Shown here: positions 8,806 through 17,985 of the stretch, piece by piece
How positions within the stretch are numbered: position 1 is the stretch's first letter
Layout of the letters: each line of letters begins with the position of its first letter
Origin: Inquilinus sp042743185
GTDB lineage: Bacteria > Pseudomonadota > Alphaproteobacteria > DSM-16000 > Inquilinaceae
Assembly: GCF_042743185.1 (NCBI RefSeq)
Contig: NZ_JBHYMS010000043.1
Coordinates: 6,093 to 70,092, forward strand
Direction of reading: 5' to 3'
Length of the DNA: 64,000 bases
Translations under genes and position numbers: made by a program
The notes under the pieces: generated by a model
What the model was told of the DNA's origin: nothing
The model's database searches: none
What the model saw: only the letters and a program-made list of their open reading frames with translations

Positions 8806-10122
8806 ATGTCCATGCACATCATCGACCGGCGGCTCAATCCGGGCGGCAAGAGCCTCGTCAACCGCCAGCGTTTCCTGCGCCGGGCCAAGGCCCTGGTGCA
8901 ACGAGCGGTCCGGGACAGCTCGCGCGAGCGCAGCATCAAGGATCTGGAGCAGGGTGGCGAGGTCTCGATCCCGGTCACCGGCGTGAACGAGCCGCGGCTG
9001 CACCGCTCCTCCTCCGGCGGCATGCGCGACCATGTGCTGCCCGGCAACAAGGAGTTCGTCGAGGGCGACACCATCCAGCGGCCGAAGCGCGGCGGCGGGG
9101 GCGGCGGCACCGAGGGCGCGCCCGACGGCGACGGCCAGGACGAGTTCCGCTTCGTGCTGTCGCAGGAGGAGTATCTCGAGCTCTTCCTCGACGATCTGGA
9201 GCTGCCCGACCTGGCCAAGCGCAAGCTGGTCGCGTCCGAGAGCGTCGGCTGGCGGCGGGCCGGCTTTTCCACCAGCGGCCCGCCGGCCAGCCTGGCGGTG
9301 ACCCGAACGATGCAGCGGGCGATGTCGCGCCGCATCGCGCTGCGCCGCCCGAAATCCGGCGAGATCAAGGACGTCGAGGCCGAGATCGCGGCGCTGGAGG
9401 GCGAGGCGGACGCCGACCAGGACCGGATCGACGAGCTGCAGGAGCGGCTGGACCACCTGCTGCAGCGTACCCGGCGTATCCCCTATATCGACCCGGTCGA
9501 CCTGCGCTACCGGCGGCTGGAGGCGACGCCGAAGCCGGTGGCCCAGGCGGTGATGTTCTGCCTGATGGACGTCTCCGGCTCGATGACCGAGCACATGAAG
9601 GACCTGGCGAAGCGCTTCTTCGCCCTGCTGCACCTGTTCCTCAAGCGCCGCTACAAGCACGTCGAGATCGTGTTCATCCGCCACACCCACCAGGCCGAGG
9701 AGGTGGACGAGGAGACGTTCTTCTACTCGACCGAGAGCGGCGGCACCGTGGTCTCCACCGCGCTGGAGATGATGGCCTCGATCGTGGCCCAGCGCTATCG
9801 GCCGGAGGACTGGAACATCTATGCCGCCCAGGCCTCGGACGGCGACAACCTGTCGAGCGACAGCGCCAAATCCGCCGCGTTGCTGGGTGACGAGATCCTG
9901 CCGCTGTGCCAGTACTTCGCCTATCTCGAGGTCGGCCGCGACGAGGATCCGATGTCCTCCGGCGTGGTGCCGCGCCAGACCGATCTCTGGCAGACCTACG
10001 ACCGGGTGCGGAAGGCCGACGCGCCCTTCGCCATGCGCAAGGTCTGGCACCGCCGCGACATCTATCCGGTGTTCCGCGAGCTGTTCCAGCGCCGCGACGT
10101 GCAGACCGCGGGGGCCGAATGA
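8806..10122 (+). CDS. yeaH: YeaH/YhbH family protein (DUF444), VWA-like
   Basis: A protein of 438 residues. The N-terminus (IDRRLNPGGKSLVNRQRFLRR) and the HRSSSGGMRDHVLPGNKEFVEGD block are DUF444 hallmarks. A Gly-rich low-complexity linker follows (residues 95-101). The C-terminal half is a von Willebrand A-like domain with a MIDAS-type motif DVSGS at about 255-259. Members are always linked to prkA and spoVR and are thought to be partners or substrates of the PrkA kinase. ATG 8806 is chosen at the conserved start. Its stop overlaps the spoVR start (ATGA). Confidence 0.94.
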   Translation: MSMHIIDRRLNPGGKSLVNRQRFLRRAKALVQRAVRDSSRERSIKDLEQGGEVSIPVTGVNEPRLHRSSSGGMRDHVLPGNKEFVEGDTIQRPKRGGGGGGTEGAPDGDGQDEFRFVLSQEEYLELFLDDLELPDLAKRKLVASESVGWRRAGFSTSGPPASLAVTRTMQRAMSRRIALRRPKSGEIKDVEAEIAALEGEADADQDRIDELQERLDHLLQRTRRIPYIDPVDLRYRRLEATPKPVAQAVMFCLMDVSGSMTEHMKDLAKRFFALLHLFLKRRYKHVEIVFIRHTHQAEEVDEETFFYSTESGGTVVSTALEMMASIVAQRYRPEDWNIYAAQASDGDNLSSDSAKSAALLGDEILPLCQYFAYLEVGRDEDPMSSGVVPRQTDLWQTYDRVRKADAPFAMRKVWHRRDIYPVFRELFQRRDVQTAGAE

Positions 10123-11651
10123 CGGGCGACAAGCTGCTCTATCCCGGCACCGACTGGGATTTCGGCACGATCCAGCAGATCTACGACCGGGTCGAGCAGG
10201 TGGCGAAGGGGCTGAAGCTCGACACCTATCCCAACCAGATCGAGGTGATCACGGCCGAGCAGATGCTCGACGCCTATTCCTCGATCGGCATGCCGCTGTT
10301 CTACAAGCACTGGTCCTTCGGCAAGCAGTTCGCCCAGAACGAGGTGCTGTACCGCAAGGGGCTGCGCGGCTTGGCCTATGAGCTGGTGATCAATTCCAGC
10401 CCTTGCATCAGCTACATCATGGAGGAGAACACGGCGACCCTGCAGACGCTGGTGATCGCCCATGCCGCCTTCGGCCACAACACCTTCTTCAAGACCAACT
10501 ACCTGTTCAAGCAGTGGACCGACGCCGACGGCATTCTCGACTATCTCGAATTCGCCAAGGGCTACATCGCGCAATGCGAGGAGCGCTACGGCCAGATGGC
10601 GGTCGAGCAGCTGCTGGACGCCGCCCATGCGCTGATGAGCCACGGCGTGCACCGCTATCCGCGGCCGCGCCGGCCCGACCTGAAGACCGAGGAGCGGCGG
10701 GCCAGGGAGCGGCTGGAATACCAGGAGCAGGTGTTCAACGACCTGTGGCGCACCCTGCCCAACGCGCCGGCCAAATCCGGCCCGGTGCTGAGCGAGGAGC
10801 GCCGCCGCGCCCTCCTGGAGCTGCCGCAGGAGAACGTCCTCTACTTCCTGGAGAAATCGGCGCCGCGGCTGCAGCCCTGGCAGCGCGAGCTGCTGCGCAT
10901 CGTCCGGCTGGTGGCGCAGTATTTCTACCCGCAGTCGCAGACCAAGGTGATGAACGAGGGCTGCGCCTGCTGGGTGCACTACAAGATCATGACCACGCTG
11001 CATGAGCAGGGAGCCCTGAACGACGGCGCCTTCCTGGAGTTCCTGCAGTCGCACACCAATGTCGTGTACCAGCCGGAATTCAACGACCCGCATTACAACG
11101 GCATCAACCCCTACGCCCTCGGCCTCGGCATGATGCAGGACATCGAGCGGATCGTCGTCGACCCGACCGACGAGGACCGCGAATGGTTCCCGGACATCGC
11201 CGGCAAGGGCGACGCCACCGCCGTGCTGCAGGACGTCTGGGCGAACTACCGCGACGAGAGCTTCGTCTCGCAGTTCCTCAGCCCGCGGCTGATCCGGCAG
11301 TGGCGGATGTTCCACCTGCTGGACGATTCCGGCCAGCCGGAGCTGCGGGTCGATGCGATCCATGACGAGAACGGCTATCGCCGGATCCGCCGGGCGCTGG
11401 CCCGGCACTACGACGTCGCCTGGATCGACCCGGACATCCAGGTGGTCGATGTCGACCTCGCCGGCGACCGCCGCCTGATCGTGCACCACAGCGTGGTGAA
11501 CGGCATCCTGCTGGCCGAGAACGACACCAGGCAGGTGCTGCAGCACCTGGCCGACCTGTGGGGCTACGACGTGCTGCTGAAGGAGATCGACCCGGCCAGC
11601 AACGCCGTGCTGAAGGAGCATTCGGCGAGCGCCCGGTCGACGTTCTTCTGA
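10119..11651 (+). CDS. spoVR: SpoVR family protein
   Basis: A protein of 510 residues. It holds the SpoVR/YcgB blocks YPGTDWDFGTIQQIYDRVE, INSSPCISYIMEENTATLQ, HNTFFKTNYLF and NEGCACWVHYKIM. In Bacillus SpoVR affects the spore cortex; in non-spore-formers the role is unknown, but the gene always travels with prkA and yeaH. The start overlaps the yeaH stop by 4 bases, so translation is coupled. It ends only 10 bases before the convergent mechanosensitive channel gene, with no room for a separate terminator. Confidence 0.95.
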   Translation: MTGDKLLYPGTDWDFGTIQQIYDRVEQVAKGLKLDTYPNQIEVITAEQMLDAYSSIGMPLFYKHWSFGKQFAQNEVLYRKGLRGLAYELVINSSPCISYIMEENTATLQTLVIAHAAFGHNTFFKTNYLFKQWTDADGILDYLEFAKGYIAQCEERYGQMAVEQLLDAAHALMSHGVHRYPRPRRPDLKTEERRARERLEYQEQVFNDLWRTLPNAPAKSGPVLSEERRRALLELPQENVLYFLEKSAPRLQPWQRELLRIVRLVAQYFYPQSQTKVMNEGCACWVHYKIMTTLHEQGALNDGAFLEFLQSHTNVVYQPEFNDPHYNGINPYALGLGMMQDIERIVVDPTDEDREWFPDIAGKGDATAVLQDVWANYRDESFVSQFLSPRLIRQWRMFHLLDDSGQPELRVDAIHDENGYRRIRRALARHYDVAWIDPDIQVVDVDLAGDRRLIVHHSVVNGILLAENDTRQVLQHLADLWGYDVLLKEIDPASNAVLKEHSASARSTFF

Positions 11652-11661
11652 GCCGACCGCC

Positions 11662-13776
11662 CTATCCCGCCCCCTCCGCCGGCTTGGCGCGGTCCAGCGC
11701 GTGCTGGGCCACGGCCGCGGCGGCCCCGCCGCCGCCCGCCACGGTCACGGTCGGGACGGCGAAGGCGATGCCGTTGGCTTCGAAGGCCTTCTTGATCATC
11801 GCCAGGGCGCGGCGCCGGATCACGAACTGCTCGCCCGGCCTGGTCATCATCTTCAGCCGGATCTGGATGGCGTAGTCGCCGAACTGCTCCACCCCCTGCA
11901 TCTTCAGCGTCTCCAGGATGTGCGGCGCGAATTCCGGATCGGCCGCCAGCTCGCGGCCGACCTGCTTGACGATCGGCTTGATCCGGTCGAGGTCGGTGCC
12001 GTAGGTGACCGAGACCGTCATCTTGTCGATCACCCAGTCGCGCGAATAGTTGGTGATCTTGTCGAGCGCGCCGAACGGAATGGTGTGCAGCGCGCCCCTG
12101 TGATGGCGCAGCTTGAGCGAGCGCAGCGAGAACCCCTCCACCGTGCCGCGGATGCTGCCGCTCTCGATGTACTCGCCGATGCGGAAGGCGTCGTCGAACA
12201 GGAAGAACATGCCGGAGATGACATCCTTCACCAGGGTCTGGGCGCCGAAGCCGACGGCCAGGCCGACCACCCCGGCGCCGGCGATCAGGGGCCCGATCTC
12301 CACCCCCAGCGCCGCCAGCGCGATCAGCCCCGCCATCACCGCCAGCACCACGAACAGCACGTTCTTCAGGATCGGCAGCAGGGTGCGCAACCGGGCGTGG
12401 CGCCGGGCGTCGTCGCCGGTGCCGAGCCCCGTGCTGGCGGCGGCGATGCGCTGGTCCAGCCAGGCGCGCAGCAGGTGCCAGGCGAAATCCGCCACCAGGA
12501 ACACGATCGCGGCGTTGATGGCGCCGCGCAGCAGCCGCGTCGCCAGCGTGTCGCGCGAGGTCAGGGCGCTGAGATCGAGCCCGAGCACACCGGCGATGGC
12601 GAGCCCGCCGCCGATCACCAGCAGCGCGCGCAGCCCGCGCTCCAGCGACACCGCCAGCACCGACGGAACCTCCTCCGCCGTGGCCGCGCCCGGCGGGCGC
12701 AGCACGTGCTTGACCGCGAGATGGGTGCCGCGGATGGCGATCGGCAGCAGCAGCAGGATGATGCCGACATAGAAGGGGGCGGTCGTGCCGGTGAACAGCG
12801 CCAGCCAGATCCCGACGATGTAGAGGGTCAGGAGCCAGGTGCCGATCCGGTGGTCGTGGCCGATCCGGTCGCGCCCGTCGAAGGTCGGGGCGCGCCACAG
12901 CGCGGCCAGGGTCAGGCCCAGCAGCACCACGCCGCAGGCCAGGCCGACCAGATACCAGGACTCCGGCCGCAGCCCCAGCATCGCCAGCACGCCGAGCGTG
13001 AACTGCACGAAGAAGAACCAGCCGACCAGGATCGCGGACCAGACGAACCAGTAGTGCGCGGTCGGCGTCGCCATCGGCACCAGCCGGAACTTCTCCGCCC
13101 CCGGCGCCAGGATGATGCGGCCCAGCACCAGCGTCACCCGCACGATCAGCACCAGCAGCAGGTAGGACAGCACGATCTCCTGCAGCAGCGGCGGCCAGTC
13201 GAACAGCAGGAAGGCGCCGATGCTGCCGAGGGCGAAGACGAAGATCAGGCCGAGGCCGTAGACCGAGCGCAGCCACACCGCCTGCAGCCGGCCGTGCAGC
13301 GTGTCCAGCTGGGTTCCGATCAGCCGCTGCCGGAAGCCGGCGGACAGCCGCCAGTACAGCTGCTCGGCGCCGAAGCCGAGGCCGATGAACACGGCCAGCG
13401 ACACGACCGTCCAGGCCAGCCCTTGCTCCATCAGCTGGCCCGCCAGAGTCCGCCATGCGGCGGCGAGCTCCGCCGGCAGGGTCGGGGCGGCGGCGATCAG
13501 CGACCGCAGGAAGCCGCGTGTCGCCTCGATGCCGCCGGCCATGCTCTGCTGCATTCCCGCCGCCATCGCCGGGGCGGCCGGCGGCCCGCTCTCCGCCGGG
13601 GCCGCGGCGGGCGCCGCGACCTGGGCCTGCAGCCAGTTGCGGACCTCCGGATCCTGCAGCAGCTCGGCCAGGCTGCGCAGCTTGTCCGGGCCGGGCTGGG
13701 CCGGCGCCTGGGCCAGGGCAGCGCCGGACGCGCCCAGCCCCAGCAGGAGGACGAAGAGAAGCAGCAGGCGGTGCAT
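11662..13776 (-). CDS. MscS-family mechanosensitive ion channel, large type
   Basis: A protein of 704 residues, much larger than the 286-residue E. coli MscS. It has an N-terminal signal peptide (residues 1-24, ending ALAQA), a Pro/Ala-rich periplasmic stretch, about ten membrane helices, and a C-terminal MscS pore and beta domain. The pore helix block GVVGLAVGFGAQTLVKDVIS is followed by FDDAFRIGEYIES and the HTIPFGALDKITNYSRDW segment. It should act as an osmotic safety valve in the inner membrane. The ATG at 13776 precedes the signal peptide. It lies 14 bases downstream of the ltrA-like gene on the same strand. Confidence 0.9.
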   Translation of the reverse strand: MHRLLLLFVLLLGLGASGAALAQAPAQPGPDKLRSLAELLQDPEVRNWLQAQVAAPAAAPAESGPPAAPAMAAGMQQSMAGGIEATRGFLRSLIAAAPTLPAELAAAWRTLAGQLMEQGLAWTVVSLAVFIGLGFGAEQLYWRLSAGFRQRLIGTQLDTLHGRLQAVWLRSVYGLGLIFVFALGSIGAFLLFDWPPLLQEIVLSYLLLVLIVRVTLVLGRIILAPGAEKFRLVPMATPTAHYWFVWSAILVGWFFFVQFTLGVLAMLGLRPESWYLVGLACGVVLLGLTLAALWRAPTFDGRDRIGHDHRIGTWLLTLYIVGIWLALFTGTTAPFYVGIILLLLPIAIRGTHLAVKHVLRPPGAATAEEVPSVLAVSLERGLRALLVIGGGLAIAGVLGLDLSALTSRDTLATRLLRGAINAAIVFLVADFAWHLLRAWLDQRIAAASTGLGTGDDARRHARLRTLLPILKNVLFVVLAVMAGLIALAALGVEIGPLIAGAGVVGLAVGFGAQTLVKDVISGMFFLFDDAFRIGEYIESGSIRGTVEGFSLRSLKLRHHRGALHTIPFGALDKITNYSRDWVIDKMTVSVTYGTDLDRIKPIVKQVGRELAADPEFAPHILETLKMQGVEQFGDYAIQIRLKMMTRPGEQFVIRRRALAMIKKAFEANGIAFAVPTVTVAGGGGAAAAVAQHALDRAKPAEGAG

Positions 13777-13790
13777 GGCGGGACAGTCCC

Positions 13791-14993
13791 TCAGCCGATC
13801 TCGGGCGATGATAGGGCCCGCGCGCCGCGAAGCGACAGCCGTTCCCACACCGCGACGACGATCAGCACCACCGCCACGGCGGCCGAGAGCAGCAGCGGCG
13901 ACAGCGCGTCGACCGCCGGGACCAGCAGGGCCAGGAGCACGAGGCCGACCAGATGCGACAGCGGGATGCGACCGGCGGTCGACCATTTGAACAGGGCGTT
14001 GCCGAGCAGGTAGAGCGCCGGCCCGCCCAGCAGGGCGATGGCGGTCCTGCCGTCGACATGGCCCCCGGGGTGGGCCAGCACCAGCTCGTCCGCCACCGCG
14101 CCGACGATGATGCCGGCGATGATCAGCAGGTGGATGTAGGTATAGGCGATGCGCGCCAGCCGGCCGGGATCGTCGGCATGGGCGATGCGGCGGCTGCCCC
14201 GTTCGGCGCCGATGTCGAAATAGATCCACCACATCGCCACGCTGCCGATGAAGGAAACGGCGAAGGCGGCGACGGTGGCGGCGTCCGGTGCCAGATCGGC
14301 AAAGGTGGCGCCGGTGACCAGGATGGATTCGCCCAGCGCGATGATCACGAACAGTCCGCAGCGCTCGGCCAGATGGCCGCCCTCGACGTCCCAGTCGGCG
14401 GTGGTCGAACGGCCGAGGCCGGGCGTCCAGAAGCCGAGCGAGGGCGAGGCGTATTCGATCGCCAGTGCGAGGGCCCACAGCGCCAGCCGCGCCTCCGCCT
14501 CGGCGAAGGCGCCGGCGATCCAGAACACGGCGGAGAGCGCGAGCCAGGCGGTGATACGCAGGAAGTTGCGATAATTGCCCGGGCTGTGCCCGCGCAGCGC
14601 CGCCGCGGTGAACAGGCTGCGCCCGACCTGCATGAAGACATAGGCGCCGGCGAAGCCCAGCCCCTTTTCGGCGAAGGCCTCGGGCAGCGAGGTCGACAGC
14701 ACCAGCCCGGCCAGCATCAGCACCAGCAGCAAGAGGCGCACCGGCGTGCGGTCGGGGTCGAGCCAGTTGGTGACCCAGGAGGTGTAGATCCACACCCACC
14801 ACACGGCCAGGAACAGCAGCGCCGTGTGCACCGCGCCGAGCAGGGTGAGATCCTTCAGCAACCCGTGCGAGAGCTGCGTGATCGCAAAGACGAAGACCAG
14901 GTCGAAGAACAGCTCGACGAAGGTGACCTTGCCGTGCTCATGCGCCTTGCGCGGGCGGAGCAGGCTGCGCGGCCGGGCGGCCTGGGTGGTCAT
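13791..14993 (-). CDS. low temperature requirement protein A (LtrA) family membrane protein
   Basis: A protein of 400 residues with about eleven predicted membrane helices. The LtrA signature is present: KVTFVELFFDLVFVFAITQLSHGL near residue 25, WWVWIYTSWVTNWLDPD, and ERCGLFVIIALGESIL in the middle. LtrA was named from Listeria growth at low temperature, but its biochemical role is unknown. ATG 14993 is chosen because the family N-terminus begins shortly before KVTFVELFFDLVFV. An upstream GTG (15038) would run into the previous gene. Confidence 0.88.
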   Translation of the reverse strand: MTTQAARPRSLLRPRKAHEHGKVTFVELFFDLVFVFAITQLSHGLLKDLTLLGAVHTALLFLAVWWVWIYTSWVTNWLDPDRTPVRLLLLVLMLAGLVLSTSLPEAFAEKGLGFAGAYVFMQVGRSLFTAAALRGHSPGNYRNFLRITAWLALSAVFWIAGAFAEAEARLALWALALAIEYASPSLGFWTPGLGRSTTADWDVEGGHLAERCGLFVIIALGESILVTGATFADLAPDAATVAAFAVSFIGSVAMWWIYFDIGAERGSRRIAHADDPGRLARIAYTYIHLLIIAGIIVGAVADELVLAHPGGHVDGRTAIALLGGPALYLLGNALFKWSTAGRIPLSHLVGLVLLALLVPAVDALSPLLLSAAVAVVLIVVAVWERLSLRGARALSSPEIG

Positions 14994-15027
14994 GCGCGGA
15001 ATCCCCCGAATCCAATGATTCCCGATC

Positions 15028-15612
15028 CTATGCGCCACCCTGCATTCGCGCGAGATGCCGCGCGGCGGCGGCCTCCAGCACCGGGCTCAGAGCCTCGGCC
15101 AGCGCTTCGAGCTTGCCGATGTCGTCCGGGTGGAAGCCTCCGCAGCGGTCGGTGACCGCGACCAGCGACGCCATCCGCCCGTCGGCGAAGGGCATCGGCA
15201 AGGCCAGGTAGTCGGTGGCGCCCTGCGCCGCCAGGCGGTGCAGCAGCGGATGGGCCGCCGCCGGCACCGCCGGCTCCAGCCGCAGCCGGAACGCCGTGCC
15301 CGTACGGTCGATATGCTCCAGCGGGCTGCCGATATAGGCGGGCAGCCGCTGCAGCCCCGCCCGGGCGACCCGGTCGCGGTCGAGCGGCTGGCCGCGGGTC
15401 CAGACCGCGGCCCAGCCGGCGAGGCGCGGCCCGTCGGCCCGCAGCGACAGGCGCAGCCGCACCAACGGCGCCCCGGCTTCGACCAGCCGCAGCGCCAGGG
15501 CCCGGGTCAGGTCGTTCGGGTCGGCCAGGAACCGGCCCTCGCGGAACAGCCAGAGCAGGACGGGCGCCAGCGCCCAGCCGCCGCCGGCATCCACGAGGGC
15601 CTCGGCGCCCAT
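15028..15612 (-). CDS. orphan sensor domain of a class III cyclase (catalytic domain absent)
   Basis: A protein of 194 residues that reads like the N-terminal, GAF-like half of rhizobial-type adenylate/guanylate cyclases. It has the pattern LTRALALRLVEAGAPLVRLRLSLR near residue 30, LEHIDRTGTAFRLRL, GATDYLALPMPFADGR, and TDRCGGFHPDDIGKLEALAE. In full-length members the GGD-free cyclase domain follows directly. Here the frame stops, and the next gene (LtrA) starts 35 bases later with no cyclase sequence in any frame. The start at ATG 15612 has GGGAG just upstream and lies 11 bases after the SDR stop. It may be a truncated gene or a free-standing regulator. Confidence 0.65.
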   Translation of the reverse strand: MGAEALVDAGGGWALAPVLLWLFREGRFLADPNDLTRALALRLVEAGAPLVRLRLSLRADGPRLAGWAAVWTRGQPLDRDRVARAGLQRLPAYIGSPLEHIDRTGTAFRLRLEPAVPAAAHPLLHRLAAQGATDYLALPMPFADGRMASLVAVTDRCGGFHPDDIGKLEALAEALSPVLEAAAARHLARMQGGA

Positions 15613-15622
15613 CTCCCGTCCG

Positions 15623-16372
15623 CTAGCGCGTGGTGTAGCCGCCATTGGCGAACAGGGTCTGGCCGGTGATCCAGCCGCCCTCGGTCGCCAGGAAGCGGAC
15701 GATCGGCACGATCTCCTCGATCCTGGTCAGCCCGCCCAGGGCCGAGGCCGCGGTGTGGTAGGCGACCGAGTCCGGCGTCTCGGCCGGGTAGAAGAACGGC
15801 GTGTCCATCGGGCCGGGGCCGATGTTGTTGACCGAGATGCCGCGGGGCCCGAACTCCTTGGCCGCCGCCCGGGTGAAATGCTCGACCGGCGCCTTGGCCC
15901 CGGCATAGGTCGAGTAGAGCCCGGTGAAGGCGGCCAACAGCGAGGTGACGATGGTGATGATCCGGCCGCCGTCCTCCAGCGTCTTGCCGGCCTCGCGGAT
16001 GAAGAAATAGGCGGCCTTCGAGTTGACCGCGAACATCTCGTCGTATTCCGCCTCGGTGGTCTCGACGAAGGGCTTCTTCAGCACCTTGCCGGCGGTGTTG
16101 ACCGCGATGTCGACCCGGCCGAAGCGCGACTTCGCCTCGGCGAACAGGCGCTCGACCTCGGCGACGCGGGTCAGGTCGCCCTGCAGGGCGAAGGCGTCGC
16201 TGCCCGCGGCCTTGACCGCGGCGACGGTCTCGTCGGCTGCCGCCCTGGTGCCGTTGCTGTTGAAGTTGATCGCGATCCTCGCGCCGGCGCCGGCCAGGTC
16301 GCGGCTGATCAGGCCGCCGAGATTCTTGGCGCCGCCGCCGATCACGACGACCTTGTCCTTGAGGGAGGTCAT
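15623..16372 (-). CDS. short-chain dehydrogenase/reductase (SDR)
   Basis: A protein of 249 residues, classical SDR length. The nucleotide-binding loop reads VVVIGGGAKNLGG near residue 8, a variant of TGxxxGxG. The NAG motif is NTAGKV, the catalytic Ser is in IVTSLLAAF, and the catalytic pair is YAGAK (YxxxK). The C-terminal FANGGYTTR is typical. It should reduce or oxidise a small carbonyl/alcohol with NAD(P); the substrate is unknown. An AGGAG lies about 7 bases before ATG 16372. It is divergent from an AraC regulator, the likely controller. Confidence 0.9.
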   Translation of the reverse strand: MTSLKDKVVVIGGGAKNLGGLISRDLAGAGARIAINFNSNGTRAAADETVAAVKAAGSDAFALQGDLTRVAEVERLFAEAKSRFGRVDIAVNTAGKVLKKPFVETTEAEYDEMFAVNSKAAYFFIREAGKTLEDGGRIITIVTSLLAAFTGLYSTYAGAKAPVEHFTRAAAKEFGPRGISVNNIGPGPMDTPFFYPAETPDSVAYHTAASALGGLTRIEEIVPIVRFLATEGGWITGQTLFANGGYTTR

Positions 16373-16494
16373 GGCATGCTCCTGCGATCCAGGCCGGCAT
16401 TCGCCGGCCGACCAGTGGATCTTGCCGATGCCGGCGCCCGGGCGCTTCCACAATGCCCGCGGCGGTTGCGAATTCTCCGGCCATCCCTAGAATG

Positions 16495-16508
16495 GATAAA
16501 ATTTTATC
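16495..16508. promoter_or_regulatory. AT-rich 14-bp palindrome between SDR and araC-type gene
   Basis: GATAAAATTTTATC is a perfect palindrome in otherwise GC-rich DNA, placed in the divergent region between the SDR and the AraC-type regulator. It probably contains an operator or a promoter -10 region. Its position argues that the AraC gene starts downstream of it. Confidence 0.45.
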
Positions 16509-16533
16509 TTTCTCGATCCGGCAGGCAGATGCG

Positions 16534-17367
16534 ATGGCGGAGATGACCGAGGGGCGCTGGGGTGCGGTCGAACTGGCGGTCACGCGCGAGGACATCCGCG
16601 CCGCGGCGAGCTGGCGGATGCGCGAGGCGCGGCACGCCGTGATCGTCCATCTCGGCGGCCCGATGCGGCAGCTGGAGACCGAGCTGGACGGCGTCGCCGC
16701 CCGGCCGGGCCCGCCCGCCGCCGGCGACATCTGGGTGGTGCCGGCCGGCCGCAGCTATGCCAGCCAGGCCCGCGGCGGCACCATCCGCTACGGCGTGCTG
16801 TATTTCGACCCGGAGTCGCTGTCCGCCCTGCCCGGATCGGACGGCCGGATCGCGCCGCGCTTCGCCCATCGCGACGAGTTCCTGTACCGCGCGGTCGAGC
16901 GGCTGGCCGAGCTGATCGGCCGGAACGACGATGTGTCGGAGCTGCTGGGCGCCAGCCTGGGCCAGGCGCTGTCGCTGCATCTGGTGCAGCGCTACCGGGC
17001 CGAGGAGACGGCGCCGGGGCCGCGCGGCCCGCTGCTGAGCGGGCCGGCCCGGGAACGGCTGCAGGAGCATGTCCATGCCCGTCTCGGCGACCGGATCACG
17101 CTGGACGACCTGGCGGATATCGCCGGCATGAGCACGCACAATCTGCTGGTCGCCTTCCGGCAGGCCTTCGGCACCACGCCGGCCCAATACGTCATCGCCC
17201 AGCGGCTGCGCCGGGTGCGCTGGCTGCTGGCGAACAGCGCCCAGGACATCACCGCAATCGCGCTGGAGACCGGCTTCGCCAGCCACAGCCACCTGACCAC
17301 CGCCTTCCGGCGTCATATCGGGCTGACGCCGCGGGACTTCCGCCGGCGCTGGCGCGAGGACGCCTGA
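16534..17367 (+). CDS. AraC-family transcriptional regulator
   Basis: A protein of 277 residues. The N-terminal ~150 residues are a cupin-like sensing part without recognisable ligand motif (WVVPAGRSYASQARGG). The C-terminal two HTH motifs are clear: ITLDDLADIAGMSTHNLLVAFRQAFG and DITAIALETGFASHSHLTTAFRRHIGLTPRDFR. ATG 16534 is preferred because AGG lies about 10 bases before it and a palindromic putative operator lies upstream; ATG 16492 would start inside that region without any Shine-Dalgarno. It probably controls the divergent SDR and itself. Confidence 0.88.
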   Translation: MAEMTEGRWGAVELAVTREDIRAAASWRMREARHAVIVHLGGPMRQLETELDGVAARPGPPAAGDIWVVPAGRSYASQARGGTIRYGVLYFDPESLSALPGSDGRIAPRFAHRDEFLYRAVERLAELIGRNDDVSELLGASLGQALSLHLVQRYRAEETAPGPRGPLLSGPARERLQEHVHARLGDRITLDDLADIAGMSTHNLLVAFRQAFGTTPAQYVIAQRLRRVRWLLANSAQDITAIALETGFASHSHLTTAFRRHIGLTPRDFRRRWREDA

Positions 17368-17377
17368 CCCCCGGGGA

Positions 17378-17959
17378 TCAGCGGGCGCGTTCGAGCTCCA
17401 TGATGTCGAACTGGGATTCGAGGCGCGGCGACGGGAACTCGAGCCGCAGCCGGTCGCGCCCGACCCGGACCAGATAGCCGACCTGGTCGCGCTCCGCATC
17501 GCTGCCATAGGGCTTCGGCTTGCCCTCATGGCCGTAGTAGAGCGCGCCGAGATAGGCCAGCCGCTCGGCGTTCGCGTCGTCGTAGAAGGCGCCGGCGGTG
17601 CGCTGCGAGCCGGAGATCTTGTCGAGCCGCAGCCCGGCCGCGTCGTCGGTGATGCGGCAGCGGAACCAGTCATAGACCACCAGAGGCAGGTTGCCGCCCA
17701 GCTTCGCCACCCGGCAGCGCCAGTCGCCGGCGAGGTCCGTGGCGCCGCGGATCGTCTCCGGCTTGCCGGACAGGATCTGGTCGAGCGCGGCCAACGCCGC
17801 CTTGTCGTCGCTCTCGCGGGCGGCGCCGATCGCCTCGCCGCGCACCGAATCGAAGGTTTCGAGCCGCTGCCGGTCGTCGGCCGACAGCGTGCCGTCGGCC
17901 CAGGCGGGACAGCCGCCGGCCAGGACCAGGACCAGCGGAATCCATGCGCGACGTGCCAT
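17378..17959 (-). CDS. DUF4893 domain periplasmic protein
   Basis: A protein of 193 residues with a signal peptide (residues 1-21, cut after AWA). The mature part follows the DUF4893 pattern: DWRCRVAKLGGN near residue 80, YDWFRCRITDDAAGLRLDKISGSQRTAGAFYDD, then YGSDAERDQVGYLVRVGRDRLRLEFPSPRLESQFDIMELE at the end. The family has no known function and is mainly alphaproteobacterial. The start is preceded by GGGGGAGG. It is the third gene of a minus-strand unit, 26 bases after the ATP-grasp gene, which suggests a periplasmic role linked to that system. Confidence 0.82.
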   Translation of the reverse strand: MARRAWIPLVLVLAGGCPAWADGTLSADDRQRLETFDSVRGEAIGAARESDDKAALAALDQILSGKPETIRGATDLAGDWRCRVAKLGGNLPLVVYDWFRCRITDDAAGLRLDKISGSQRTAGAFYDDANAERLAYLGALYYGHEGKPKPYGSDAERDQVGYLVRVGRDRLRLEFPSPRLESQFDIMELERAR

Positions 17960-17985
17960 TGCCCTCCCCCTTCCGCGCGGCCGGA

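Noticed and set aside
11701..14013. A 770-codon open frame opposite the MscS channel
   Set aside because: The translation is Arg/Gln/His-rich without domains; the MscS frame has signal peptide, helices and the pore motif.
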